Part shown: positions 1 to 8,447 of the stretch, piece by piece
Layout: each line of letters begins with the position of its first letter
Numbering within the stretch: position 1 is the stretch's first letter
Assembly: GCF_900230225.1 (NCBI RefSeq)
Contig: NZ_OCNH01000002.1
Span: forward strand, 373,844 to 437,843
DNA length: 64,000 nucleotides
DNA from: Spirosoma fluviale
Lineage (GTDB): Bacteria > Bacteroidota > Bacteroidia > Cytophagales > Spirosomataceae
Direction: 5' to 3'
The notes under the pieces: generated by a model
Database searches by the model: none
What the model saw: only the letters and a program-made list of their open reading frames with translations
What the model was told of the DNA's origin: nothing
Position numbers and translations under genes: made by a program

Positions 1-149
1 CCGAGGCCAATTTCAAAAACACTGATCCGCAAACACTGGACAAATTCGCCGGGTATCTGGAAAGTAAAGGTGTCATTGTCAACGTACGCCGAAGCCGTGG
101 TAAAGATATTGATGCCGCCTGTGGGCAGTTAGCGGGGAAGAAGGTGTAG
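1..149 (+). CDS. rlmN: RlmN, 23S rRNA/tRNA adenine-C2 methyltransferase, C-terminal fragment
   Basis: Only the last 48 codons are present, read from base 3 to a TAG stop at 147-149; the gene begins before the window. The fragment ends with VNVRRSRGKDIDAACGQLAG, which matches the C-terminal signature of the radical-SAM methyltransferase RlmN. In that family the cysteine in the AACGQ motif is the one that is transiently methylated while a methyl group is passed to C2 of adenine 2503 in 23S rRNA and adenine 37 in some tRNAs. The radical SAM CxxxCxxC cluster lies outside the window, so it cannot be checked. The next gene, a phosphate transporter, is on the same strand but separated by an inverted repeat and a likely promoter, so an operon is unlikely. 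Confidence 0.9.
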   Translation, partial: EANFKNTDPQTLDKFAGYLESKGVIVNVRRSRGKDIDAACGQLAGKKV

Positions 150-237
150 AGACCGGTCCGCCGGTGCGGCAATACCTTGCGTCTTAACGGCAATTGAGAC
201 TTAACAGCAACTAAGACGCAAGGTATTGCGTCTCTAC
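146..237. repeat. intergenic inverted repeat after rlmN
   Basis: Perfect 18-bp arms lie at 169-186 and 212-229 around a 25-base centre. A second pair of 8-bp arms (GTAGAGAC at 146-153 and its complement at 230-237) flanks them, with a 15-base insert on the left side only. The left outer arm includes the last base of the rlmN stop region. It may act as a transcription terminator, although no clear T-run follows. Confidence 0.75.
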
Positions 238-274
238 TTAACAATTTGGTAATATAGCAATGCCTAGTTTACCG

Positions 275-282
275 TACTTTTG
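275..282 (+). promoter_or_regulatory. probable -7 promoter element
   Basis: TACTTTTG fits the Bacteroidota -7 consensus TAnnTTTG and lies 57 bases before the phosphate transporter start. A TTTG occurs at 245-248, but the 26-base spacing is longer than the usual 19-21, so only the -7 box is supported. Confidence 0.35.
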
Positions 283-339
283 TGGCAATCATTGGCTTAC
301 GGACCCACCGCTAGCTAAACCACAGACGATACATCACTT

Positions 340-1761
340 ATGTTTGGATTAGAAACGGATGTTTTTATCCTCCTCTTTATCAGCCTTTTTGCTGCCTGCG
401 CCTTCGAATTTGTAAACGGTTTTCATGATACCGCCAACGCCGTTGCCACCGTTATTTATACCAACTCCTTAAAGCCAACGGTTGCTGTTGTATGGTCGGG
501 GATTTGCAACTTCACCGGCGTTTTGCTCGGCGGAATAGGAGTGGCCATGGGCATTGTCAATCTGCTTCCTGTTGAGTTACTGGTCGATCAGAACGTTTAT
601 CATAGCGTAGCCATGGTGCTGGCCTTGTTGCTCAGCGCCATAATCTGGAATCTGGGAACCTGGTATTTTGGTCTGCCCAGTTCAAGTTCACACACCCTTA
701 TTGGCTCTATTTTAGGCGTTGGCCTGGCGTTTGCTACCATGCCCGAAAACAAAACCGGAGCTGCCGTTAACTGGGACAAAGCGATTGAAACGGGTTACGC
801 CCTGTTACTATCTCCGCTATTAGGTTTTAGTTTGGCCATTGTGCTGATGTTCATTTTACGTCGGTCTGTACCCGAAGAAGCTAAAGATCAGCTTTTTAAG
901 GAGCCTAAAAAGAATACGGAACCACCTACCTGGGTGCGGGCTATACTGATTGCTACCTGTTCGCTGGTCAGTTTCTTCCACGGCAGTAATGATGGTCAGA
1001 AGGGCGTAGGCCTAATCATGCTAATCCTGATCGGTATCGTTCCCTACCACTTTGCGGTAAAAGCCGACCTTGACCCGCGCCTGATGCAGACGAACGTGAC
1101 GGCCATTCAGCAAACCATAAGTGCGCTGGACTCCACCCATTTATCATTGACAAACCGCGTCCGACTGGCGCAAACGAATACTGAGTTGACCGAGTTGAGT
1201 GCGCTGGTAAATGGCCCACTCGTTGATGGTAAAATTCCGAACGAGAAACGGCTGGACGTACGGCGTGACTTACTCCTCATCAACAGCAACATCAAAAAAA
1301 TTACGGCCGATGAAGGATCGAACCTCAGTGCGGCCCAGAATGCTCTATTAACGAAGAACTTAGGTGAAGAAGGCGGATTGCGTCGGTTTACGGACTACGC
1401 CCCGCTTTGGGTTATTCTGATGATCGCCTTATCGCTGGGTCTTGGTACTATGATTGGCTGGCGCCGGATTGTGGTGACAGTGGGCGAAAAGATCGGTAAA
1501 CAACACTTAACCTACGCACAAGGAGCTTCCGCTGAACTGGTTGCTGCTATGATGATTGGGATGGCGTCCTGGCTGAAGTTGCCCGTTAGTACAACGCACG
1601 TACTTTCGTCGGGTATTGCCGGTAGCATGGTGGCCAACAAAGGGGTCAAAAATTTGCAGGCCGGAACGGTCAAAAATATTGCGCTGGCCTGGATACTAAC
1701 GCTACCTGTTTCGGTACTGCTATCGTTCACGCTCTACATCTTCTTCCGCTGGGTATTGTAG
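340..1761 (+). CDS. PiT-family inorganic phosphate transporter
   Basis: Inner-membrane phosphate permease of the PiT family, which couples phosphate uptake to protons or cations. The two inverted family signatures are visible: GFHDTANAVAT near residues 27-37 and FHGSNDGQKG near 214-223, each followed by a serine-rich re-entrant segment (SSSSHTLIGS near 115; PVSTTHVLSSG near 416). About ten hydrophobic segments can be traced. Between the halves, residues about 240-350 form a long polar, helical insertion not needed for the core fold; it is probably a non-cytoplasmic loop. No PhoU-like partner is adjacent, and the neighbours on both sides appear unrelated. The ATG start gives a short leader directly before the first membrane helix. 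Confidence 0.93.
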   Translation: MFGLETDVFILLFISLFAACAFEFVNGFHDTANAVATVIYTNSLKPTVAVVWSGICNFTGVLLGGIGVAMGIVNLLPVELLVDQNVYHSVAMVLALLLSAIIWNLGTWYFGLPSSSSHTLIGSILGVGLAFATMPENKTGAAVNWDKAIETGYALLLSPLLGFSLAIVLMFILRRSVPEEAKDQLFKEPKKNTEPPTWVRAILIATCSLVSFFHGSNDGQKGVGLIMLILIGIVPYHFAVKADLDPRLMQTNVTAIQQTISALDSTHLSLTNRVRLAQTNTELTELSALVNGPLVDGKIPNEKRLDVRRDLLLINSNIKKITADEGSNLSAAQNALLTKNLGEEGGLRRFTDYAPLWVILMIALSLGLGTMIGWRRIVVTVGEKIGKQHLTYAQGASAELVAAMMIGMASWLKLPVSTTHVLSSGIAGSMVANKGVKNLQAGTVKNIALAWILTLPVSVLLSFTLYIFFRWVL

Positions 1762-2123
1762 TAGCAAAGCCATCACGAACAGCAGGTTATATTCTGTATA
1801 GTGCCGTGGTTTTGATTTAATTTTTATAGACAAGGCGCCGATTTATTCGAAGCCAGGACAAACAGCTCATAGTATTCATGCTTGATTAAAGCATGAATAC
1901 TATGAGCTGTTTGCATTATAACATCCAAAAGCTGAAACCGTTGAGAGCCACAAGGCAGCGTAAACTGAGTTCATAATTGAGTTATTCATAGTATGGATTC
2001 ACAGAAATAACAATACTTTTTTTAGTTATAAGTCTCTAACTAGTACATTCATATTATTACATTATAGCGTTATTTGGTCTGTCAGCACTCACTTCGCTGG
2101 CGAAGGAGCTAATCACCATATCC
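1762..2123. other. 362-bp intergenic region without a gene
   Basis: No credible coding frame. It holds the 25-bp hairpin described separately and an AT-rich stretch (about 1995-2075) directly before the first histidine kinase, the likely promoter zone of that gene. Confidence 0.6.
1859..1913. repeat. perfect 25-bp hairpin between the transporter and the kinase genes
   Basis: Arms 1859-1883 and 1889-1913 are exact reverse complements around a 5-base loop. No U-tract follows on either strand, so it is not a textbook Rho-independent terminator, but it could stop or stabilise the transporter transcript. Confidence 0.8.
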
Positions 2124-4262
2124 ATGCCGGCTTATTTACGCCTGATCATCCTTGGGGCTATATTTATTTGTTTTGGCTCGGGGCTTTCTCGTGCTCAGTC
2201 CGTGTTGCTGAATGACCCCAACCAGTCTTATTTACTCTTCGAGCGTTTTTCTGTGCTTGAAGTAAAGTCCGGTACCGTCACCATCGACTCCCTGTTGCGC
2301 CACCCTCAGGCCTATGCCTTTCGTCCCGGTCAGAAACATACTTTCCGGCTGAATGACCAACCAAAAGCCTACTGGTTACGGTTGGATCTGACCAACCAAA
2401 CTTCTCAACTTTTCACCCTGCGTATCTTCCTGTTAAGTTTTAACCGGATGGTTCTCTACGAAACCGACGGTGCGCGTGTCGTCAACCAGCGGGAGCTGAC
2501 GTTGAAGGTTACAAATACAACGGACTTCTTCCAGCACAGTAAACGCATATGGCCTCTACACGTGAGTAGGGGGCAGACGCATACGATTTACCTGTACATC
2601 GACACAATCTTCGCGACCAGGCTACCCCTCTCTGCTCAATCCAGTGGGCTGCTACTCAGAGAAAGTCATCATGAGGATTTGTTCTATGGATTTTACTCCG
2701 GCTTCGTGCTGATTGTCATTCTGTACAGTCTGATTCTGTTTGTTCGTCTGGGTGATTGGGATAACCTACTTTATGCTATATGGGTCTTCCTGATCGGTTG
2801 TCAAATTGCCTATACATCCGGTCAGGGAGTTGAGTTATCAAACCAGCTGCATAATCTGTATTTTACATTTACCCCTCTCTTTATTACCTGCATTACTCTG
2901 GCCCATCTGTTATTTCTGCTGTCCTTCCTCCCGCTTCGCCAGCTTGCTCCGGGTTGGTACAGGGTAGGGCTGTATTTTGCTGGCTTCTTTGCTTTAACTA
3001 TTACTGCTTTCATAGTCTTAATAATCCTAAGACAATTTACCAATACATTCATTGTCAGTTATTTCGGGATTTTACTTGGATTGCTTGAGTGGCTATTTAG
3101 TCTATCAGTGGGCATTGTGGCCTTCCGGCGAGGCTTCAGGCCAGCGCTTCTGTTTGTTATTGGCACGCTGGTTTACTACAGTTCCTTTATTGCTTATATA
3201 CTGCTGCTGGTCGAAAGGCTTCCCTTTAGTTTCTGGACGCTGCACAGCGGAACTATTGGCTCAGGACTTGAAATTTTGATTTTTACTCTGGCGATGGGGA
3301 ATAAAGTTAACCTGCTCAAAAAGAGGCAGGATGAAGCTATCCGTGAGCAATTACGGCTATCAGAGGAAAATCATCATTTGGTCGAACGCCAGAAACAGGA
3401 ATTAGAGCAAAAGGTCGAGCAACGCACGGCCGAACTACAAGAGTCCCTTACAACCCTCCAATCAACACAAGCCCAGCTCATCCAGAAAGAAAAACTCGCC
3501 AGCCTGGGCGAACTGACGGCAGGTATCGCCCACGAAATCCAGAATCCACTCAACTTCGTCAATAATTTCTCGGAGGTTAGCACCGAACTGGTTGAAGAGC
3601 TAAAAAGCCCCCTAAACCCCGAAGGGGGAATACGGCCAGGCGAAAAAATGGATATGGCGTTGTTTGACGATCTAACCCAGAACTTAACCAAGATCACCCA
3701 CCACGGCGGTCGTGCTTCGGCCATCGTCAAAGGGATGCTGGAGCATAGCCGCGCTTCTACCGGCGAGCGAACCCCCACCAACCTCAACGCTTTAGCCGAT
3801 GAATATTTGCGGCTGGCTTATCATGGATTAAGAGCAAAGGACAAAAGCGCCAACTGCCAACTGATTACCGACTTTGGCGCTGAGTTACCCCCTGTGTCGG
3901 TAGTGCCGCAGGAGATTGGACGAGTGCTCCTAAATCTCTACAACAACGCCTTTTATGCGGTTGGTCAGCGGGTTTCAATCGCTGGCAAAGACGAAACGTA
4001 TCTACCTACCGTTTGGGTCAGCACCCGTCAGGTCAATAGTCACGTCGAGATTGGAGTAAGCGATAACGGCATGGGCATTCCCGACAGCATTCGAGACAAG
4101 ATTTTCCAGCCTTTTTTCACCACCAAGCCCACGGGTGAGGGCACGGGGTTAGGGCTGAGTTTAAGTTATGACATTATCACTAAGGGGCACGGAGGAATCA
4201 TGGTGGTGAAGAGCTTGGAAGGGGAGGGTGCCCAGTTTATCATCCAGTTACTTTGTTCATAA
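2124..4262 (+). CDS. 7TM-DISM sensor histidine kinase (first of a tandem pair)
   Basis: Membrane sensor kinase of 712 residues. Order of parts: signal peptide (about 1-25), periplasmic 7TMR-DISMED2 sensor domain (about 35-180, the class thought to bind carbohydrate-like ligands), seven membrane helices (about 190-400), a coiled coil with repeated Glu/Gln heptads (about 400-455), HisKA with phospho-acceptor His470 in AGIAHEIQNP, and a HATPase domain with N box (LYNNAFYAV), G1 box (DNGMGIP, near 647) and G2 box (GTGLGLSLSY, near 680). No receiver domain is fused and no response regulator is adjacent. The next gene, 24 bases downstream, is a close paralogue with the same architecture, so the pair arose by tandem duplication and is probably co-transcribed. 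Confidence 0.93.
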   Translation: MPAYLRLIILGAIFICFGSGLSRAQSVLLNDPNQSYLLFERFSVLEVKSGTVTIDSLLRHPQAYAFRPGQKHTFRLNDQPKAYWLRLDLTNQTSQLFTLRIFLLSFNRMVLYETDGARVVNQRELTLKVTNTTDFFQHSKRIWPLHVSRGQTHTIYLYIDTIFATRLPLSAQSSGLLLRESHHEDLFYGFYSGFVLIVILYSLILFVRLGDWDNLLYAIWVFLIGCQIAYTSGQGVELSNQLHNLYFTFTPLFITCITLAHLLFLLSFLPLRQLAPGWYRVGLYFAGFFALTITAFIVLIILRQFTNTFIVSYFGILLGLLEWLFSLSVGIVAFRRGFRPALLFVIGTLVYYSSFIAYILLLVERLPFSFWTLHSGTIGSGLEILIFTLAMGNKVNLLKKRQDEAIREQLRLSEENHHLVERQKQELEQKVEQRTAELQESLTTLQSTQAQLIQKEKLASLGELTAGIAHEIQNPLNFVNNFSEVSTELVEELKSPLNPEGGIRPGEKMDMALFDDLTQNLTKITHHGGRASAIVKGMLEHSRASTGERTPTNLNALADEYLRLAYHGLRAKDKSANCQLITDFGAELPPVSVVPQEIGRVLLNLYNNAFYAVGQRVSIAGKDETYLPTVWVSTRQVNSHVEIGVSDNGMGIPDSIRDKIFQPFFTTKPTGEGTGLGLSLSYDIITKGHGGIMVVKSLEGEGAQFIIQLLCS

Positions 4263-4286
4263 TTAAAAGATATCCCACCGTTTCTG

Positions 4287-6395
4287 ATGAAGCTATTACT
4301 ACTTGTCTTGCTGCTAAGCCTGTTGAATTTGGTTGCTATTGCCCAGCCGGTTGTGCTGAATGACCCGGCCAAGGTCTATCACATATTTCAAAACTGCGAG
4401 GTTCTGGCGCTTGAGCCAGGGCGTACTACCATCGACTCGCTCCTGGTACATCCCGAGAAGTACCTCTTTGCATCAGTCAACCAGAAGCCGGTTGTTTCGC
4501 TGAGCAATCAAGTCTATTGGTTCCGGGTGGAACTCACCAATCAAACCCAAACCGACCTGCTGTTACACTTCATTTACTTTACATTTCAACGGGTGACTGT
4601 CTACGAGGTGACCGGTAAGCAGGTATTAGCCAGCCAGGACTTTACCTACGGCCTCAGCAGAGGAAACGATAACTACTATCAAACCCGACGCATCTTTCCG
4701 CTTAAGGTAGCCAACGGGCAGACCCATACGCTGTACTTCTATGTCGAAGGAATGTATCAGCACTCGCTCCATGTTACGGCTCAGTCTGGTATGATTTTGC
4801 AGTCTCATTTGTTTGCCAAGGATTTGACAGCGGGTCTCTTCATCGGGTTTATCCTGATGATTATTCTCTATAGTGTGCTTTTATATATCCGGCTGGGCGA
4901 CCGGGATAACCTGTTTTATGTCTTATGGGTATTCATAACTGGTTTTTTGTACTTAGCATCCTATAATCAGATCGCGCCTGTTTCAACGAGTTTACACAAT
5001 TTTTATAGCTGGAACGGCAATTTTATTCAGTATGCCTCCTCTATGGCGCACCTGCTTTTTGCGCTATCCTTCTTACCTGTACGGCAACAGGCTAAAGGAT
5101 TATTTCGGCTAAGCTTGTTAGTGGCTGCATTTTACATGGTCGCCATACTGCTTTTCCTGACGAATAAGGCACCGGATATCTTGTATAACCTCCCTTATCT
5201 GATAGATGGTATAATTTGTCTACTGCTGGGTGTAACTATGTATAGAAAGGGCTTTAAACCGGCACTGTATTTTATCATCGGTAATATTGTCTTTTTTGTT
5301 TTCTTTTATATTTCTCTCTTCACGCTTCTTGGCCTGGACCCGCCAGCCTTCTGGAGGTATAATGGCTCTTATTTGGGCGTATGTGGTGAGATTTTATTCT
5401 TTACCCTTGGCCTAACCTATAAGGTCAACCTGCTCAAAAAGCACCAGGATGAAGCCATTCAGGAACAACTTCGGTTGACGAAAGAGAATCAGCAACTCGT
5501 TGAGAACCAGAAACAAGCCCTTGAAGAGAAGGTCGAGCAACGAACCGCTGAGTTGCGAGCCTCCCAAGCCCAACTCATCCAGAAAGAGAAACTCGCCAGC
5601 CTGGGCGAACTGACGGCAGGTATCGCCCACGAGATTCAGAACCCACTGAACTTCGTCAACAACTTCTCCGAAGTGAGTGCCGAGTTAGTCGAGGAACAGA
5701 AAGAAGCCTTAACCAAAGGCGACTTAGAAGAAGCGGGCTTTATCGCCGACGACCTGGCCCAAAACCTGCAAAAGATTCATCATCACGGCAGCAGGGCTTC
5801 GGCCATCGTCAAAGGCATGCTGGAGCATAGCCGTAGCAGTACGGGCGAGAAAGCACCTACTGAACTCAACGCCCTCGCCAATGAATATCTGCGCTTAGCT
5901 TACCAAGGCTTGCGAGCCAAGGATAAAAGCTTTAACTGCGAATTGATGACGGACTTTACTTCCGACTTGAGCAAAGTTGAAGTAGTACCTCAAGAGATTG
6001 GCCGGGTGCTGCTGAACCTCTACAACAACGCGTTTTACGCTGTTCACGAAAAGCAGAAAACGGCTCCTGCGGATTATCAACCCACCGTCACTGTCAGTAC
6101 TCGGTTCGTGTCTGCCAGTAGCCCTGAAAGGGCGACATCAATAACCAATCCCAACGGGCTTGGCGGAGTGGTCGAAATTCGGGTCCGCGACAACGGCGCA
6201 GGTATTCCCGAATCAATCAAAGCCAAAATCTTCCAGCCTTTTTTCACCACCAAGCCTACAGGCGAGGGTACGGGGCTGGGACTGAGTCTGAGCTACGACA
6301 TCATTACCAAGGGGCACGGGGGAATTATGGCGGTGGAGAGCCGGGAGGGGCAAGGTGCCGAGTTTATCATTGAACTGCCGTCGAGCCAACTGTGA
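4287..6395 (+). CDS. 7TM-DISM sensor histidine kinase (second of a tandem pair)
   Basis: Paralogue of the preceding kinase, 702 residues, with the same parts: signal peptide, 7TMR-DISMED2 domain (about 25-170), seven membrane helices, coiled coil, HisKA with His448 in AGIAHEIQNP, and HATPase with DNGAGIP and GTGLGLSLSYD boxes. The kinase halves are nearly superimposable between the two genes, while the sensor and membrane halves differ much more, which suggests diverging ligand recognition with a shared output partner. This copy has about 20 extra residues between the N and G1 boxes (SASSPERATSITNPNGLGG). No response regulator is present. The gene ends convergently with the acyltransferase, 45 bases away. 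Confidence 0.92.
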   Translation: MKLLLLVLLLSLLNLVAIAQPVVLNDPAKVYHIFQNCEVLALEPGRTTIDSLLVHPEKYLFASVNQKPVVSLSNQVYWFRVELTNQTQTDLLLHFIYFTFQRVTVYEVTGKQVLASQDFTYGLSRGNDNYYQTRRIFPLKVANGQTHTLYFYVEGMYQHSLHVTAQSGMILQSHLFAKDLTAGLFIGFILMIILYSVLLYIRLGDRDNLFYVLWVFITGFLYLASYNQIAPVSTSLHNFYSWNGNFIQYASSMAHLLFALSFLPVRQQAKGLFRLSLLVAAFYMVAILLFLTNKAPDILYNLPYLIDGIICLLLGVTMYRKGFKPALYFIIGNIVFFVFFYISLFTLLGLDPPAFWRYNGSYLGVCGEILFFTLGLTYKVNLLKKHQDEAIQEQLRLTKENQQLVENQKQALEEKVEQRTAELRASQAQLIQKEKLASLGELTAGIAHEIQNPLNFVNNFSEVSAELVEEQKEALTKGDLEEAGFIADDLAQNLQKIHHHGSRASAIVKGMLEHSRSSTGEKAPTELNALANEYLRLAYQGLRAKDKSFNCELMTDFTSDLSKVEVVPQEIGRVLLNLYNNAFYAVHEKQKTAPADYQPTVTVSTRFVSASSPERATSITNPNGLGGVVEIRVRDNGAGIPESIKAKIFQPFFTTKPTGEGTGLGLSLSYDIITKGHGGIMAVESREGQGAEFIIELPSSQL

Positions 6396-6440
6396 ATGGA
6401 ATCAGCTGTATTCCGTAGCTCTGTAGTTAAAAACGTCGCG

Positions 6441-7244
6441 TTACTGAACCCACTCCGGCGCATCCTGCTCGATGGCGTGCCGAACTTTGGCAACGATCTC
6501 GTCAACGGTATCATCGGGGCTAAAGTGCATTGGTTCCTTAAACTGAACCGTGAGCAGCGTATTCCGTTTCTTAAAACGTAGTCCTTTCTTGTCGAAGGCG
6601 CGTCGGAAGCCATTGATCACGACCGGCACCACAATGGGCTCGTTGTTCTTGATGAGGTATCCCGTTCCTTTTCGTACCGGCGCAAACGGCGTTGTGGTGC
6701 CTTGCGGAAAGCTTACTACCCAGCCGTGGGCGAGTGCTTTGGCAATCTTCTCATTGGCCGAATTATCGACCGCCCGTTGCACTTCACGCCCTTCGGCCCG
6801 CCACGACCGCTCGATGGTTAACGCGCCACCCGCGGCAAAAACGCGGGGAACAATTCCTTTTTTCATGGTTTCAGAAGCGGCCACATAATACTGTCGTGCC
6901 CGCGGACCGAACAAATAAACGGGGGGCAACAATGTATTCTGAAACCCCCATTTCACGGCGCAAAAGATGTGAAAAAAGGCAATCACATCGGCAAAATACG
7001 TCTGGTGATTGGACAAAAACAGGACGTTATTGATGGGTAAATTCTCCAGATTCTCGGTCCCTTCGATCTGAATTCGGTTCACTACCGTATAGCGGGCGTA
7101 TGTCAGCCAGCCAACAAAGCCAATTATTATCCGTCTGAATAACAGCGAGTTGCCGAAAGGGTCGCACTCGAACAGGCCGAGAATATCCAGCGGCATCAGG
7201 AACTTGGGCAAATAACTGAATTTAGTTGGCTTTATGTACTTCAT
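6441..7244 (-). CDS. PlsC-like lysophospholipid acyltransferase
   Basis: 267-residue member of the PlsC/LPLAT superfamily, which transfers acyl chains to glycerophosphate or related lysolipids at the inner membrane. The N-terminal region has one hydrophobic segment. Two family blocks are recognisable but atypical: the catalytic block reads NHQTYFAD (residues 79-86), giving H-x5-D instead of the usual H-x4-D, and the substrate block reads FPQGTTTP in place of FPEGTRS. The overall length and the order of the blocks fit the family, so it is probably active on a specialised lysolipid, but its substrate cannot be told. It stands alone, convergent with the kinase pair, and has about 220 bases of AT-rich DNA before its start. 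Confidence 0.82.
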   Translation of the reverse strand: MKYIKPTKFSYLPKFLMPLDILGLFECDPFGNSLLFRRIIIGFVGWLTYARYTVVNRIQIEGTENLENLPINNVLFLSNHQTYFADVIAFFHIFCAVKWGFQNTLLPPVYLFGPRARQYYVAASETMKKGIVPRVFAAGGALTIERSWRAEGREVQRAVDNSANEKIAKALAHGWVVSFPQGTTTPFAPVRKGTGYLIKNNEPIVVPVVINGFRRAFDKKGLRFKKRNTLLTVQFKEPMHFSPDDTVDEIVAKVRHAIEQDAPEWVQ

Positions 7245-7531
7245 TTTCTGGGTAGGAATCGCAGCTAATGGGTAAAGTTACAAGTATGCTACAATGTTTT
7301 AAAGAAAAAGTGCAAATGCTTGATTTACACATGAAATATTTATCAATAACAACAGGCTTACACAATCACCAAAAAAGAATAATAAACTTTTTTTAAACCA
7401 GATTAATCCTTTGACCGGCTACGCCCTCTAACCATCAAATTCGCAACAATAAACAACTTCGCCTATTGCCGACAGTGTACACAACTAAGTTCAGGTTTCC
7501 CTTTTTTCTAATCTATTTTCCCTTTACAACC

Positions 7532-8224
7532 ATGAAACGAATTGTGCTTGCCGGTGTCATTGCTTTGTTTGGTTTATTCGCTGCTCAAAGCACTTTTGCT
7601 CAGGTTCAGGTCGGCATCCGGGGTGGTGCCAACTTCGGCTTTGCGTCGAAACCCGAATACCTCGGCAGTCTAACGCCCGACTTCCATTCCTCCATCGGGC
7701 CAACCGGTGCCCTTTTTCTCGACATTCCCCTGAGTGACCGCGTATCGTTTCGCCCGGAGGTGTCGTACGTCCGAAAAGGCGTTGCGATAAAAGAAGGTTT
7801 TGATATTAATCTGGGCGGGTTTTCGCTGCCAATTGGGGCTTCTATCGCTTACCAGTCTCAGCAAATTGAGGTGCCCTTGTTGTTTAAATTCAACCTCAGC
7901 GATGGACCTGTACAGCCTTACTTTATCGCTGGTCCGGCTGTGAGTTATGCGTTCGACGGCCGTATCCGCACCCGTGGATCTGCTCTGTTCACGACCCGGC
8001 CGTTTGATGTAGATGTTAACTACGGCGGTATGCTAACCCCCTGGGATGTTAGTGCCGTTGGTGGGTTAGGTCTGGCTATGGATGCCGGTGCCGGTAAGTT
8101 ATTTATCGAAGGTCGCTATACACACGGGTTCACCCGCCAGGTGCAGGTACCGGTTGTCAATGTCAATGTCCGCAACCGGGGTGTGGCCGTATCGCTGGGT
8201 TATTCATTCCCGATTGGTTATTAG
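7532..8224 (+). CDS. outer-membrane beta-barrel protein (PF13568-type)
   Basis: Small outer-membrane barrel of the Bacteroidota porin-like family. I take the ATG at 7532 (MKRIVLAGV) as start, because it opens a clean signal peptide cut near FAQVQ; an in-frame upstream start at 7466 would add 22 hydrophobic residues before it. The 230-residue protein then shows GIRGGANFGF, a typical first strand, and alternating strands (VSFRPEVSYVRKG, QQIEVPLLFKFN, VQPYFIAGPAVSYAF, KLFIEGRYTHGF) ending in an aromatic-poor terminal strand VAVSLGYSFPIGY. The function of such barrels is generally unknown. It is monocistronic, with a terminator hairpin 53 bases after the stop. Confidence 0.85.
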   Translation: MKRIVLAGVIALFGLFAAQSTFAQVQVGIRGGANFGFASKPEYLGSLTPDFHSSIGPTGALFLDIPLSDRVSFRPEVSYVRKGVAIKEGFDINLGGFSLPIGASIAYQSQQIEVPLLFKFNLSDGPVQPYFIAGPAVSYAFDGRIRTRGSALFTTRPFDVDVNYGGMLTPWDVSAVGGLGLAMDAGAGKLFIEGRYTHGFTRQVQVPVVNVNVRNRGVAVSLGYSFPIGY

Positions 8225-8277
8225 TTCACTCATTCCACCACTTCACTCATTTTTCTATTGAATCAACCTGAATTAGC

Positions 8278-8305
8278 AAAGGCGGAGTCTCTCGACTTCG
8301 CCTTT
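8278..8305 (+). terminator. Rho-independent terminator of the barrel gene
   Basis: AAAGGCG pairs with CGCCTTT, extended by GAGTC/GACT around a short loop, and is followed by TCTTGTTT. Position and shape fit a terminator. Confidence 0.7.
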
Positions 8306-8447
8306 CTTGTTTAATGTAAGAATGGAGTTAAAATCAGGGAACTTTGGTTGACTAAGTGGGATTTCACACTTGAATTGTATTAATTTTACTTCTCGTTAAT
8401 TACCAAACCACACGGGCGTTCCCCGTTGCACTTGCGACACTTAACTT

